This document shows positions 7,617-16,090 of a DNA stretch of 64,000 nucleotides, one piece after another (position 1 is the stretch's first letter; every line of letters begins with the position of its first letter). The stretch lies in NCBI RefSeq assembly GCF_003001815.1, contig NZ_PVMZ01000004.1, positions 372,001 to 436,000 of the forward strand. Direction: 5' to 3'. This DNA is from Actinoplanes italicus. Its GTDB lineage: Bacteria > Actinomycetota > Actinomycetes > Mycobacteriales > Micromonosporaceae. The notes under the pieces are model-generated. The model did not search any database, had not been told where the DNA came from, and saw only the letters and a list, made by a program, of their open reading frames with translations. The translations under genes and the position numbers were made by a program.

Positions 7617-10600
7617 GTGCCCGTGCATTCCGTTGGCGAGCTGCGGTTTCAGGTCCTCGGCCCGGTACGGCTGTGGCGTGACGGGACCGAGGTGGACACT
7701 GGTCCCCGCCAGCAGGCGTTGCTGCTGACCCTGTTGCTGACCCGGGTCGGCAGGCCGGTCGGCACGGCGGAGCTCATCGATCTGATGTGGGGTGAGCAGG
7801 CGCCCACGAGCGCGCTCAACGTCATCCAGAAGTACGTCGGCGCGTTGCGGCGTGTCCTCGAGCCGCGGTTGCCCGCCCGGGAGGACGGCGCCTACCTGCA
7901 CCGTCGCGGGAACGGCTACCTGTTCACGGCCGGCGCCGGAACGCTGGACCTGGTCTCCTTCCGTGAGCATGTCGCGGCGGCCGGCGCCACGCGTGAGCCC
8001 GATGCCGCGCTCGACCACTACCTGGAGGCTCTCGAGCTGTGGCGCGGCCCGGCGGGCGGTGGGACGGCGGCGGCTCTCGACGACGAGTTCTACCGCGCCT
8101 GTACGGAGGCGACCGCGCTCGCCGTGGCGTCGGACCGCATCGAGCGGGTGCTGCCCGCTCTGCAGCTGGCCGCGTCGATGGCGCCGTTCCACGAACCGGT
8201 GCAGGCCGCTCTGGTCACGGTCCTCGGTGCGGCCGGGCGTCAGGCCGAGGCGCTGGCGAGGTTCCGCACGGTCCGCGAGCGGCTCGCCGACGAGCTCGGC
8301 ATCGATCCCGGCCCGGCCCTGCGGGAGGCGCACCTGCGGGTGCTGGCCCAGCCGGCCGCGCCGGCCGCCGGCGAGAAGCCGGCCGGACCGATGTCCGGGC
8401 TGGTCGGCCGGGTCGAGGAGTTCGCGGTGCTGCGGCGCACCGTGGAGGGCGCGCTCGCGGGGCGTACGGCGGTCGGGATCGTCGAGGGTGAGCCGGGCGC
8501 CGGGAAGACCCGGCTGCTGCAGGAGGCCGCCGCGGTGGCGGCCCGCCACGACGCGCTCGTCGTCTGGGGCCGGTGCCTGGAGGGTGACGGCACACCGTCG
8601 ATGTGGCCGTGGGAGCAGGCGCTGGGCCGCCTGGTCGAGAGCCTGCCCGCTCCCGCGCGGGAGAAATGGCTGGCGAGCGAGGTCGGCGGCATCCTCGAAC
8701 CGCGGGACGGCGGTGACCGGACGGTTCCCGACGGCAACGCCCAGTTCCGGCTCTTCGAGCAGGTCGTCGCGCTCGTCGCCCAGGCCTCGGCACAGCGGCG
8801 GGTGCTGCTGATCCTCGACGACCTGCAGTGGGCCGACGTCGCGTCGCTGCAGTTGTTCCATCATCTGGCGGGGCGGCTGCCCAGGGGCACCGCGATGGTC
8901 GCGGCCCTGCGTGACCGGGCGCCGACGCTCAGCCCGGAGCTGTCGCGGGTGCTGGCCACCGCGAGTCGCGTGCCCGGCCACCGCCGGCTGCGGCTCGGTC
9001 CGCTGGACGTACGCGACGTGGCGGCGCTCGTGCGTAACGAGGTCGGGCAGGATCCCGGTGACGAGATCACCCGGGCCGTTCACGACCGTACCGCCGGGAA
9101 TCCGTTCTTCGTCCTTGAACTGTCCCGGCTGCTCAGTGAGGGCGGGACGCTCGGAGCCGGTGTCCCGAACACGATCCGTGACGTGGTCCGCAGCCGCATG
9201 GGGGGTCTCGACGAGCAGACCCGTGACCTGTTGGAGGTCGCCGCGCTCATCGGCCGTGACGTCGACCTGCGGCTGCTGGCCCGGGCCACCGGCACGGGTG
9301 TCGGCGACTGCATGGACCGGCTCGAGCCGGTGCAGGCGCTGGGGCTGCTCGAGCCGGGCCCGGACGATCCGTCGGCGTTGCGTTTCGCCCACGACCTGGT
9401 TCGCGAGTCGGTGTCGGAGGCCACGGCGAAGCAGCGGATCGTACGGCTGCATCTGCGTGTCGCGGACGCGCTCGAACAGACCCACGCCGACGACGAGGTC
9501 GTGGCGGAACGTCTGGCGTACCACCTGTGGGCGGCCGGTCCGCTGACCGAACCGGCGCGGGCCGCCGAGGCGCTGATCCGGGCCGGGCGTTGCGCGGCGA
9601 ACAAACTCGCCTTCGACTCCGCCACCCGGCAGCTGCGCCACGCCGTACAGGTCACCAGGTCGTCGGGTTTGATGGATCTCGAGTTGGCGGCGTTGACCCT
9701 GCTCGCTGTCGTGGCCCGGCGGCAGGCCGGTTTCGACGCCTCGACGGTGGACCTGCTGGAACGCGCCGAGTACCTGGCTCGCAGCCTGGACCGTGAGGCG
9801 GAGGCCGCCGACTTCCTGTTCATCCGCACGATGGGCGCCTACACCGCGCTGGAGAAGGACCGGGGACTGCTGGCGCGCCGCATGCACGAGCTGGGGCGGA
9901 CGTCGCCCGATCCGGCCGTGCGGCGGTACGCCCGGCAGACGTGGGGCCTGCACCAGTGGGATGTCGGCAACGTCGGCGAGGCGGTCCGGACGCTGGGCGA
10001 GTCCGATTCCGGCGACCTGCCGGACGCTGAGACGCCGCTGCGGCGTGACGGCAGCATCCCCGGGGAGGGCCCGGGATGGTGGGCGGTGACGGCTGCGCTG
10101 CACGGTGATGTGACGGCGGCCCTGGCCCTGGTCGACACCTGGGACACGCCGGGCGACCCGTACGCGGCGTCGGTGTGGGTGTACTACACCACCATGATCG
10201 CTTCGATGGCCGGTGACGCCGAGCTGGCCCGGCGTGCCGGTGACCGGTGGGTGTCGGAGGATCTCGATCGTCTGCACGCCCAGATCGGCCACTACGTCAG
10301 GCAGAGCCGGTGCTGGGCGCGGGCGCTGACCGGCGACGATCCGGCCGGTGCCGCGGCCGAGGCGGAGGAGCTGCTCGCCGCGAGCCTGGCCGACCCGCCG
10401 CAGTGGGGTGTCGCGTTCCATCACGCGCTGGTCGCCGAGATGTGGCTGGCCGCCGGGCACTGTGACCGGGCCGACGCGGCTCTGTGCCGGGCCGGCGAGG
10501 CGATGCGCGAGTACGGCCAGCGGTACGCCGAGGGACTGTGTCTGCTGCTCAAAGCACGCCTCCTGCAGGCGAGAGGGGAATCGGTGTCCGTGTTCAGGGC

Positions 10601-10685
10601 CGCCGCCGAAGAGGCGTCGCGTCGTTCCACCGCCGGCGGGGCGCTGCTGTTCGCCCGCCGCGCCGAACAGTTCCTCCACGCGTGA
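7617..10685 (+). CDS. BTAD/AfsR-type regulator with ATPase and TPR-like tail
   Basis: 1022 residues from GTG 7617, with GGAGGT eight bases upstream. An OmpR-type winged helix (about residues 5-100, LRFQVLGPVRLWRDG onward) and a bacterial activation domain (about 100-250) are followed by an AAA-type ATPase. The ATPase has Walker A GEPGAGKT (near residue 291) and Walker B LLILDDLQWAD (near 398). A long helical repeat region fills the rest. No C-terminal LuxR helix is seen. The order is that of large SARP-family activators of secondary metabolism. It overlaps the aminotransferase by GTGA and faces the divergent GPH transporter. Confidence 0.85.
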   Translation: MPVHSVGELRFQVLGPVRLWRDGTEVDTGPRQQALLLTLLLTRVGRPVGTAELIDLMWGEQAPTSALNVIQKYVGALRRVLEPRLPAREDGAYLHRRGNGYLFTAGAGTLDLVSFREHVAAAGATREPDAALDHYLEALELWRGPAGGGTAAALDDEFYRACTEATALAVASDRIERVLPALQLAASMAPFHEPVQAALVTVLGAAGRQAEALARFRTVRERLADELGIDPGPALREAHLRVLAQPAAPAAGEKPAGPMSGLVGRVEEFAVLRRTVEGALAGRTAVGIVEGEPGAGKTRLLQEAAAVAARHDALVVWGRCLEGDGTPSMWPWEQALGRLVESLPAPAREKWLASEVGGILEPRDGGDRTVPDGNAQFRLFEQVVALVAQASAQRRVLLILDDLQWADVASLQLFHHLAGRLPRGTAMVAALRDRAPTLSPELSRVLATASRVPGHRRLRLGPLDVRDVAALVRNEVGQDPGDEITRAVHDRTAGNPFFVLELSRLLSEGGTLGAGVPNTIRDVVRSRMGGLDEQTRDLLEVAALIGRDVDLRLLARATGTGVGDCMDRLEPVQALGLLEPGPDDPSALRFAHDLVRESVSEATAKQRIVRLHLRVADALEQTHADDEVVAERLAYHLWAAGPLTEPARAAEALIRAGRCAANKLAFDSATRQLRHAVQVTRSSGLMDLELAALTLLAVVARRQAGFDASTVDLLERAEYLARSLDREAEAADFLFIRTMGAYTALEKDRGLLARRMHELGRTSPDPAVRRYARQTWGLHQWDVGNVGEAVRTLGESDSGDLPDAETPLRRDGSIPGEGPGWWAVTAALHGDVTAALALVDTWDTPGDPYAASVWVYYTTMIASMAGDAELARRAGDRWVSEDLDRLHAQIGHYVRQSRCWARALTGDDPAGAAAEAEELLAASLADPPQWGVAFHHALVAEMWLAAGHCDRADAALCRAGEAMREYGQRYAEGLCLLLKARLLQARGESVSVFRAAAEEASRRSTAGGALLFARRAEQFLHA

Positions 10686-11866
10686 GCGGGCTGTCGGAAC
10701 TCGCCCGCGGCCTGTCGGCGCCGCGGGGATTCGTCGTCGCGAGCCAGGCCGTGTCCGCACCGGACGCGATCCGCCTGGTCGGCGGCATCCCCGCGCCCGA
10801 GGTGCTGCCGGTGGAGGCGATCGCGCGGGCGTCGGCGGCGTTGTGGCAGGACCCGGCCGCCGCTGTGGCGAGCCTGCAGTACTCCGCGCCGCACGGCTCG
10901 CCCGGGCTGCGGAACTGGATCGCCGAGCGGGAGGACGTGCACCCGGACCGGATCGTGATCACCAACGGTGGCATGCACGGGCTGACCCTGGCCGTGCTGA
11001 CGGTCGTCGAGCGGGGCGCCACGGTGGCCGTCGACGATCCGGTTTTCCCCGGCTTCCTCTGGGCCCTCGAGGTCGCGACGGACCGGATCCTGCCGGTGCC
11101 GCTGGAATCCGACGGTTTCGACGTCGAGCATCTGGCGCGGCGGCTCGCGGCCGGGGAGCGGATCGCGGCCGCCTACACGGTTCCCGACTTCCACAACCCG
11201 GGGCAGGTGTGCCTGTCGGCGGCGAAACGACAAGCCCTGGTCGAGCTGGCCGACCGGTACGGCTTCCACGTCATCGCCGACGACCCGTACCGGGAGCTGC
11301 GGTTCGCCGGGAAGGACCAGGGTGTGGGCGTGTTCCACGACTCGGACCGGGTGATCCACGTCAACACGTTCACCAAGACTCTCGGTCCCGGCTGGCGGGT
11401 GGGCTGGATGGTGCTGCCGGAGCGTCTGGTGGAGCCGGTGATCCGGCTGCGCAACCGCCTCGACGTGCACACCGGTGCGGTCACCCAGGCGATCGTCGAG
11501 CGGCTCGTCACCGCCGGCGACCACTGGTTCGACCAGCTGGTGGCCGCAGCGGCCGCCCTCTACCGGGAGCGCGCCGGCGTGCTCGCCGGCGCGCTCCATG
11601 AGCGGCTGCCCGGCGTCTTCGACATCCGGGCGCCCGAGGGCGGGCTGTTCCTGTGGGTGCGGCTCACCGACGCCCGCCTCGACCCGGCGGACCTGTTCCG
11701 GCGGGCGGCCGCCAGTGGCGTGCTCTACCAGCCGGGAGAGTTCTTCGCCGCGGACCCGCGGCGGCGGTCGTCGGACCGCCACCTGCGGTTCGCCTACAGT
11801 GACCGGACCCCCGGGGAACTGCGGGAGGCGGTCCGGCGGCTGGCGGTGGCGTTCACGTCCGGATGA
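10682..11866 (+). CDS. PLP-dependent class I/II aminotransferase
   Basis: 394 residues from GTG 10682, overlapping the regulator stop. Fold-type I features are visible: the glycine-rich ITNGGMHGL, the DDPVFPGF region, the aspartate of DDPYRELRF that contacts the pyridine nitrogen, and the PLP lysine in FTKTLGPGWRVGW at about residue 232. It resembles the catalytic half of MocR proteins or 2-aminoadipate aminotransferases but has no GntR domain. Substrate unknown. Coupling to a BTAD regulator suggests the two genes form one pathway-specific unit. Its end overlaps the convergent 2TM gene by 14 bases. Confidence 0.85.
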   Translation: MSGLSELARGLSAPRGFVVASQAVSAPDAIRLVGGIPAPEVLPVEAIARASAALWQDPAAAVASLQYSAPHGSPGLRNWIAEREDVHPDRIVITNGGMHGLTLAVLTVVERGATVAVDDPVFPGFLWALEVATDRILPVPLESDGFDVEHLARRLAAGERIAAAYTVPDFHNPGQVCLSAAKRQALVELADRYGFHVIADDPYRELRFAGKDQGVGVFHDSDRVIHVNTFTKTLGPGWRVGWMVLPERLVEPVIRLRNRLDVHTGAVTQAIVERLVTAGDHWFDQLVAAAAALYRERAGVLAGALHERLPGVFDIRAPEGGLFLWVRLTDARLDPADLFRRAAASGVLYQPGEFFAADPRRRSSDRHLRFAYSDRTPGELREAVRRLAVAFTSG

Positions 11867-12062
11867 GCCGCCTGGTCGCGGCCCGGACTCCCCAGACGTG
11901 GGCGATCAGCCCGGCGCCCCAGCCGATGATCGACCAGATCGGCCAGAAGTGCAGGCCGGGGGTGAACAGCCACCACACCAGGATCTGGATCAGGTTGGCG
12001 GCGACGTAGCACAGCGCGTGGATGCGCACGCCCCACCGCATCGCGTTCGCGTCCCTATGCAT
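11853..12062 (-). CDS. Small 2TM-domain membrane protein
   Basis: 69 residues. Two hydrophobic helices (VRIHALCYVAANLIQILVWW and FWPIWSIIGWGAGLIAHVWG) are separated by a short loop, matching the 2TM domain found alone or fused to regulators in actinobacteria. It starts at ATG 12062, overlapping the end of the alpha/beta hydrolase by eight bases, so it should be translated from the same message. Function unknown. Confidence 0.7.
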   Translation of the reverse strand: MHRDANAMRWGVRIHALCYVAANLIQILVWWLFTPGLHFWPIWSIIGWGAGLIAHVWGVRAATRRLIRT

Positions 12063-12759
12063 TCTCGGCGGCCGCCTTCTCGATGAGGGCCACCGCGGCG
12101 GCCGGGTGGGAGACGAACACCAGGTGTGAGGCGCCGTCGACGACCGTGATCGTGGCGCCGGAGCGCAGGGCCATGAACTCCTGAGCGGGCGTCGGGATGA
12201 TCCGGTCCGCTCCGCTGATCAGGTGGTATGTCGGCAGCGAGTGCCACGCCTGCGGGCCGGACGCGGGCTCGCCGAGAGCGGCGCCGGTCGCGGGACGCTG
12301 CGTGACGGCGAGCAGCGCGGCCTGTTCGGCGGGCAGGTCGGCGGCGAAGTTCGGGTGGAACACGCGCGGGTCGATGTAGAGGTCGACCTGCCCGTCGGCG
12401 AGTGGCACGGGCTTCAACGACTGGCCGACGGTGCTGCCGGGGAACTTCTCGATCAGTTCCTGAACGCTCTCGCCGGTCTCGGGGACGAACGCGGCCAGGT
12501 AGACCAGCGCGGTCACGCCGCTGGTGGCGGCCGCCGAGATCACCGCCCCGCCGTAGGAGTGCCCGACCAGCACGATCGGCCCGTCGATACCGGTCAGCAG
12601 TGCTCTGACCTGGGCGGCGTCGGACGACAGCCCGCGCAGTGGGTTGGGTGCGGCGACCACCGGATATCCGCCGGCCATCAGCTGCTCGATGACCGGCTGG
12701 AACCCGCTGCCGTCGGCGAAGGCCCCGTGCACCAGCACGATCGTCGGTTTACTGCTCAT
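12055..12759 (-). CDS. Alpha/beta hydrolase (cytoplasmic paralogue)
   Basis: 234 residues from ATG 12759, behind AGAAGGG. The oxyanion loop (TIVLVHGAFADGSGF), nucleophile elbow (GHSYGGAV) and a late aspartate and histidine (SGADRIIPTP, DGASHLVF) give a complete Ser-Asp-His triad. Such proteins are esterase-like hydrolases of small substrates. It closely resembles the exported hydrolase at 16091-16855, and the pair flanks the oxidoreductase fusion. A 2TM protein is encoded at its 3' end. Confidence 0.8.
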   Translation of the reverse strand: MSSKPTIVLVHGAFADGSGFQPVIEQLMAGGYPVVAAPNPLRGLSSDAAQVRALLTGIDGPIVLVGHSYGGAVISAAATSGVTALVYLAAFVPETGESVQELIEKFPGSTVGQSLKPVPLADGQVDLYIDPRVFHPNFAADLPAEQAALLAVTQRPATGAALGEPASGPQAWHSLPTYHLISGADRIIPTPAQEFMALRSGATITVVDGASHLVFVSHPAAAVALIEKAAAENA

Positions 12760-12799
12760 TGTTCGGCCCTTCTCTCGAGGTGACGGCAGAAAGCTAACG

Positions 12800-12835
12800 C
12801 GGTGCACTTGACGGCAGATGGATCGCCTCATTCAG
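12800..12835 (+). promoter_or_regulatory. Promoter candidate for the oxidoreductase fusion, with a sequence twin at 16021
   Basis: TTGACG at 12808-12813 and TTCAGT at 12831-12836 are separated by 17 bases. They are preceded by CGGTGCAC. The stretch from CGG to ATTCAG has the same 30-base offset and similar bases in the promoter region of the second hydrolase (16021-16056), suggesting co-regulation. Inferred from sequence only. Confidence 0.4.
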
Positions 12836-12893
12836 TCGAAATAAAGTCGGCTTCGCCAACCTGACCCCGAAAACATTTCCTTGGGGGGTACGG

Positions 12894-15497
12894 ATGGACG
12901 AGCGCGAGGAATTCGACGTCGTGGTGGTCGGGTCGGGAATGGGTGGTCTCGCGGCGGCCCGCACGATCGCGCAATTCGGTGGGCGGCGGGTTCTCGTCCT
13001 GGAGCAGCACTACACGCCCGGCGGGATGACGCACGAGTTCACCCGGGACGGCCGGTTCCGGTTCGGCACCGGGCTGCACTACATCAGCGCCGACGCGGGC
13101 CCGTTCCTCGACTACATGACCGACGGCCGGCTGCAGCTCCAGCCGCTGCCGGACGACTACGACGTGCTGCACTTCCCCGGTTTCGACTTCGCCGTCCCGG
13201 CCGGACGGGACCGGCTGCGCGGGCGCCTGGTGCGGCGTTTCCCGGACGAGGCTGGTGCCGTCGACCGGTTCTTCGCGACCACCCGCCGGGCCATGGCCGG
13301 GCTCGCCGCGCGTAACGTCCTCGCGTCGCTGCCGGCCGCTGTCCGCGCCGCGGGCACGCCGATCGTCGAGCGGCTCTTCCCGTCGGCCTACCGGTCGACG
13401 TCGGAACAGATGGCCCGCAGTTTCCGTGACCCCGAGCTGCGGGCGATCCTGGCAGCCCGGTGGGGGCTCTACGGGATCGCGCCCCGATCGAGTGCGTTCG
13501 GCTATCACGCCGCCGTGCCGCTGACGTTCTTCATGAACGGCACCGCCCATCCGGTCGGCGGCCCGGCGGAGATCGGCAGGATCGTTCTCGAGATCCTTCA
13601 GCGGTACGGGGTGGACGTACGCCCGCGCCAGCGGGTCGAGCGTGTCACCGTCGACCGGGGCCGGGTCACCGGCGTCGACGTCGAGGACACCGCCACCGGC
13701 CGGCGCTATCACGTGACGGCGGGCACCGTCGTGTCGGCGGCCGGGGTGCGCAACACGTACGCCCTGATCGGCCGCGACCGGGATCTGACCGGTCTGCCCG
13801 CCGAACCGTCGGCCGCCATGCTGTTCGTCGGCATGAAACGGTCACCGGCGGAGTTCGGGCCGCGCGGCGAGAACCACTGGTTCATGCCCGACCTCGACGG
13901 CGGCGACGGCACGCTGTACGTGTCCTTCCCGTCGCTCAACAATCCGGCCGCGCACACCCACACGGTCGAGGTGCTGGAACTCGTCGACCCCGGGATCGTC
14001 GAGCGCTGGCGTGCGACGCCGCCGCGCCAGCGCACCGACGACTACCGGCGCTTCAAGCAGGAGACAACCGAGCGGCTGCTGGCCCGCCTGGACCGGCAGT
14101 GGCCGGGGTTCCGTGCGGCGGTCGCGTTCACCGAACTGGCCACCCCGCTGACGTTCGAGAACTATCAGCACAGTGTCCGGGGCTCGTTCTACGGGCTGGC
14201 GGCCACGCCGCAGCGGCTCCGATCGTCGCGCGCGGGTTGCCGTACTCCCGTGAAAGGCTTGTTCGTCGCCGGTCAGGACGCCTGGGGCTCCGGCGTGGTC
14301 GGGGCGCTCGCCGGCGGGTTGATGGCCGCGAACGCCGTGCTCAGCGGACGGCAGACCGCCGCCATGTGGCGGACCGTGCGTGCGGCCGCGCCGGCCCGGA
14401 ACCCGGACACGCCCTGGCAGGGCTATCTGCGGGTGGCCTCGATCGAGGAGCTGACACCGACGGTCCGGCGGATCCGCCTGGAACCGATGACCGGTGGCGT
14501 CATGCCGTTCCGGTTCACCGCCGGGCAGTACGTGAAAATCGAGCTGCCGGTCGGCGCCGAGCCGATCGAACGGTCCTACTCGATCTGCAGCGGGCCGGGA
14601 CAGACCGCCGCCATCGACATCGCGGTGAAGCACGAGCCGGGCGGCCTCGGGTCGGGCTTCCTGCACACGGAACTGACCGCCGGCCAGGCACTGCGGGTGA
14701 GTGGCCCGCACGGCGACTTCACCTGGGAGCCGGGCGACGACAGCGGCACGCTGCTGCTGATCGGCGGCGGTGTCGGGATGACGCCGCTGCTCAGCGTGCT
14801 CCACGCGGCGGCCGACGCCGGTCACGGCGGGCGGATCGTGCTGCTGGCCGCGCACCGGTCCGAGGCGGAGCGGCTTTTCGGCCCCGAGCTCGCCGCATTG
14901 CAGGATCGTCTGCCCGGCCTGCGCGGGCTCACCTTCGTCAGCGGCCGCAACGGCCGCATCGGCGCGGGCACGCTGCGGCCGTTCGTCACCACGGCGACCC
15001 GGGCCCACCTGTGCGGGCCCGCGCCGATGATGCAGGACTTGATCGGCCACCTGACCGTCCTCGGCATGCCGCGCGACCGGATCCGCACGGAGGCGTTCGT
15101 GTCCGGCCGCAGCCGGCAGACCCGGATGGAGCGAGCCCAGGCCATCGCCCGTGACGCCGAGGCGGCCGGTGTCACCACGTTCCGCATCGACGTCGAGGAC
15201 ACCGGCCCGGCTTTCGGCTGCCGGCCCGGTCAGACCGTCCTCGACGCCGCCGACGTCGCCGGTGTCGCGCTGCCGCAGTCCTGCGGGGAGGGTTCCTGCG
15301 GGACCTGCCGGGTCCGGGTCCGGGCCGGCGGCTACGAGACCGACAGCCGGGGCATGTTCTCGGCCGCCGAGCTGGCCGACGGCTGGCGGCTGGCCTGCCA
15401 GACCCTGCCCACCTCGAACCTGGTCATCGCCCGTGTCGTGGACGCCGGCAGTGGTACACCAGCGCGGGCGGCAGGTTCGCCCACACCGTCGCGCTGA
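12894..15497 (+). CDS. Retinol-saturase/CrtI-like oxidoreductase fused to ferredoxin reductase and [2Fe-2S] ferredoxin
   Basis: 867 residues from ATG 12894, behind GGGGGG. Residues 1 to ~490 are a phytoene-desaturase/retinol-saturase-type flavoprotein: GSGMGGLAAA, then TGLHYISADAGPF, and a late VAGQDAWGSGVVGAL. Residues ~505-740 are a ferredoxin-NADP reductase module, with the flavin motif ERSYSIC and NAD site GGGVGMTPLLS. Residues ~780-850 hold a plant-type ferredoxin with Cys797-x4-Cys802-x2-Cys805-x29-Cys835. The order implies electrons pass from NAD(P)H through flavin and iron-sulfur cluster to a hydrophobic unsaturated substrate, without separate partners. Its 3' end overlaps the convergent methyltransferase by 74 bases. 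Confidence 0.8.
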   Translation: MDEREEFDVVVVGSGMGGLAAARTIAQFGGRRVLVLEQHYTPGGMTHEFTRDGRFRFGTGLHYISADAGPFLDYMTDGRLQLQPLPDDYDVLHFPGFDFAVPAGRDRLRGRLVRRFPDEAGAVDRFFATTRRAMAGLAARNVLASLPAAVRAAGTPIVERLFPSAYRSTSEQMARSFRDPELRAILAARWGLYGIAPRSSAFGYHAAVPLTFFMNGTAHPVGGPAEIGRIVLEILQRYGVDVRPRQRVERVTVDRGRVTGVDVEDTATGRRYHVTAGTVVSAAGVRNTYALIGRDRDLTGLPAEPSAAMLFVGMKRSPAEFGPRGENHWFMPDLDGGDGTLYVSFPSLNNPAAHTHTVEVLELVDPGIVERWRATPPRQRTDDYRRFKQETTERLLARLDRQWPGFRAAVAFTELATPLTFENYQHSVRGSFYGLAATPQRLRSSRAGCRTPVKGLFVAGQDAWGSGVVGALAGGLMAANAVLSGRQTAAMWRTVRAAAPARNPDTPWQGYLRVASIEELTPTVRRIRLEPMTGGVMPFRFTAGQYVKIELPVGAEPIERSYSICSGPGQTAAIDIAVKHEPGGLGSGFLHTELTAGQALRVSGPHGDFTWEPGDDSGTLLLIGGGVGMTPLLSVLHAAADAGHGGRIVLLAAHRSEAERLFGPELAALQDRLPGLRGLTFVSGRNGRIGAGTLRPFVTTATRAHLCGPAPMMQDLIGHLTVLGMPRDRIRTEAFVSGRSRQTRMERAQAIARDAEAAGVTTFRIDVEDTGPAFGCRPGQTVLDAADVAGVALPQSCGEGSCGTCRVRVRAGGYETDSRGMFSAAELADGWRLACQTLPTSNLVIARVVDAGSGTPARAAGSPTPSR

Positions 15498-16005
15498 CGA
15501 TCACCTCGTCGAAGTCGTCGCGCAGGGACCGCACCAGGCGGCGCGCCGGTGCGGCCCAGCGGGCGTGCACGTACGCGAACGTGGTGAACACGCCGTCCGG
15601 GGCGAGCGCGTCGACGGCCCGGGACAGGATGTCGCGCTGGCGGCTCCGCGGGAACGCCGCCCACGGAAGACCGCTGACCAGCACATCGGCACGGCGGAGA
15701 CCACGCTGTGCCAGGACCGCCGGCAGATCGGTGGCGTCCGCCCGTACGACGTCGACCGCCGGGTGCAGGGTGCTCAGGCGCTCGGCGAAGCGGGCGTTGA
15801 CCTCGACGGCGACGTGCCGGCCGCGGCCTTCGAGGCGCTGCTGGATGGCGCCGGTGAAGGCACCGGTGCCGGGCCCGAGCTCCACGACGACCGGGGAGCC
15901 GGTGCGCGGCACCCCGGCCGTCGCCACCCGCGCCAGGGCCGGGCTGCTCGGGGCGATAGCGCCGACCGTCAACGGATCCCGCACGAATTCAAGTAGGAAA
16001 CTCAC
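15424..16005 (-). CDS. SAM-dependent methyltransferase (phospholipid N-methyltransferase-like)
   Basis: 193 residues from ATG 16005. SAM-binding motif I is VVVELGPGTGAFTGAI and the acidic motif II is HVAVEVNARFAERL; a catalytic-loop-like VSGLPWAAF follows. This resembles PmtA-type phospholipid or rRNA-adenine-like methyltransferases, which act at the membrane or on RNA. The N-terminus MSFLLEFVRDPLTVGAIAPS is typical of the PmtA group. It diverges from the exported hydrolase, and its last 74 bases are antisense to the ferredoxin tail of the fusion gene. Confidence 0.75.
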   Translation of the reverse strand: MSFLLEFVRDPLTVGAIAPSSPALARVATAGVPRTGSPVVVELGPGTGAFTGAIQQRLEGRGRHVAVEVNARFAERLSTLHPAVDVVRADATDLPAVLAQRGLRRADVLVSGLPWAAFPRSRQRDILSRAVDALAPDGVFTTFAYVHARWAAPARRLVRSLRDDFDEVIVSATVWANLPPALVYHCRRPRHGR

Positions 16006-16020
16006 GCCGAAAACGTAGAT

Positions 16021-16056
16021 CGGCGCACTTTACACGCACTGAACAAAACGATTCAG
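16021..16056 (+). promoter_or_regulatory. Promoter candidate for the exported hydrolase
   Basis: CGGCGCACTTTAC is followed, after 17 bases, by ATTCAG. TTTACA and TTCAGA would be the -35 and -10 elements, 35 bases ahead of ATG 16091. The same pattern at the same spacing is present at 12800-12835. Confidence 0.4.
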
Positions 16057-16090
16057 AAATCGTCAACAGAATGATTGGAAGCTTGCGCTC

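Noticed and set aside
7512..10760. Very long minus-strand open frame continuing upstream of the GPH transporter
   Set aside because: It is antisense to the BTAD regulator, whose frame has clear domains. The transporter starts at GTG 7511 behind GGAAGGG, and the upstream translation has the Arg/Gly/Pro-rich look of a high-GC shadow.
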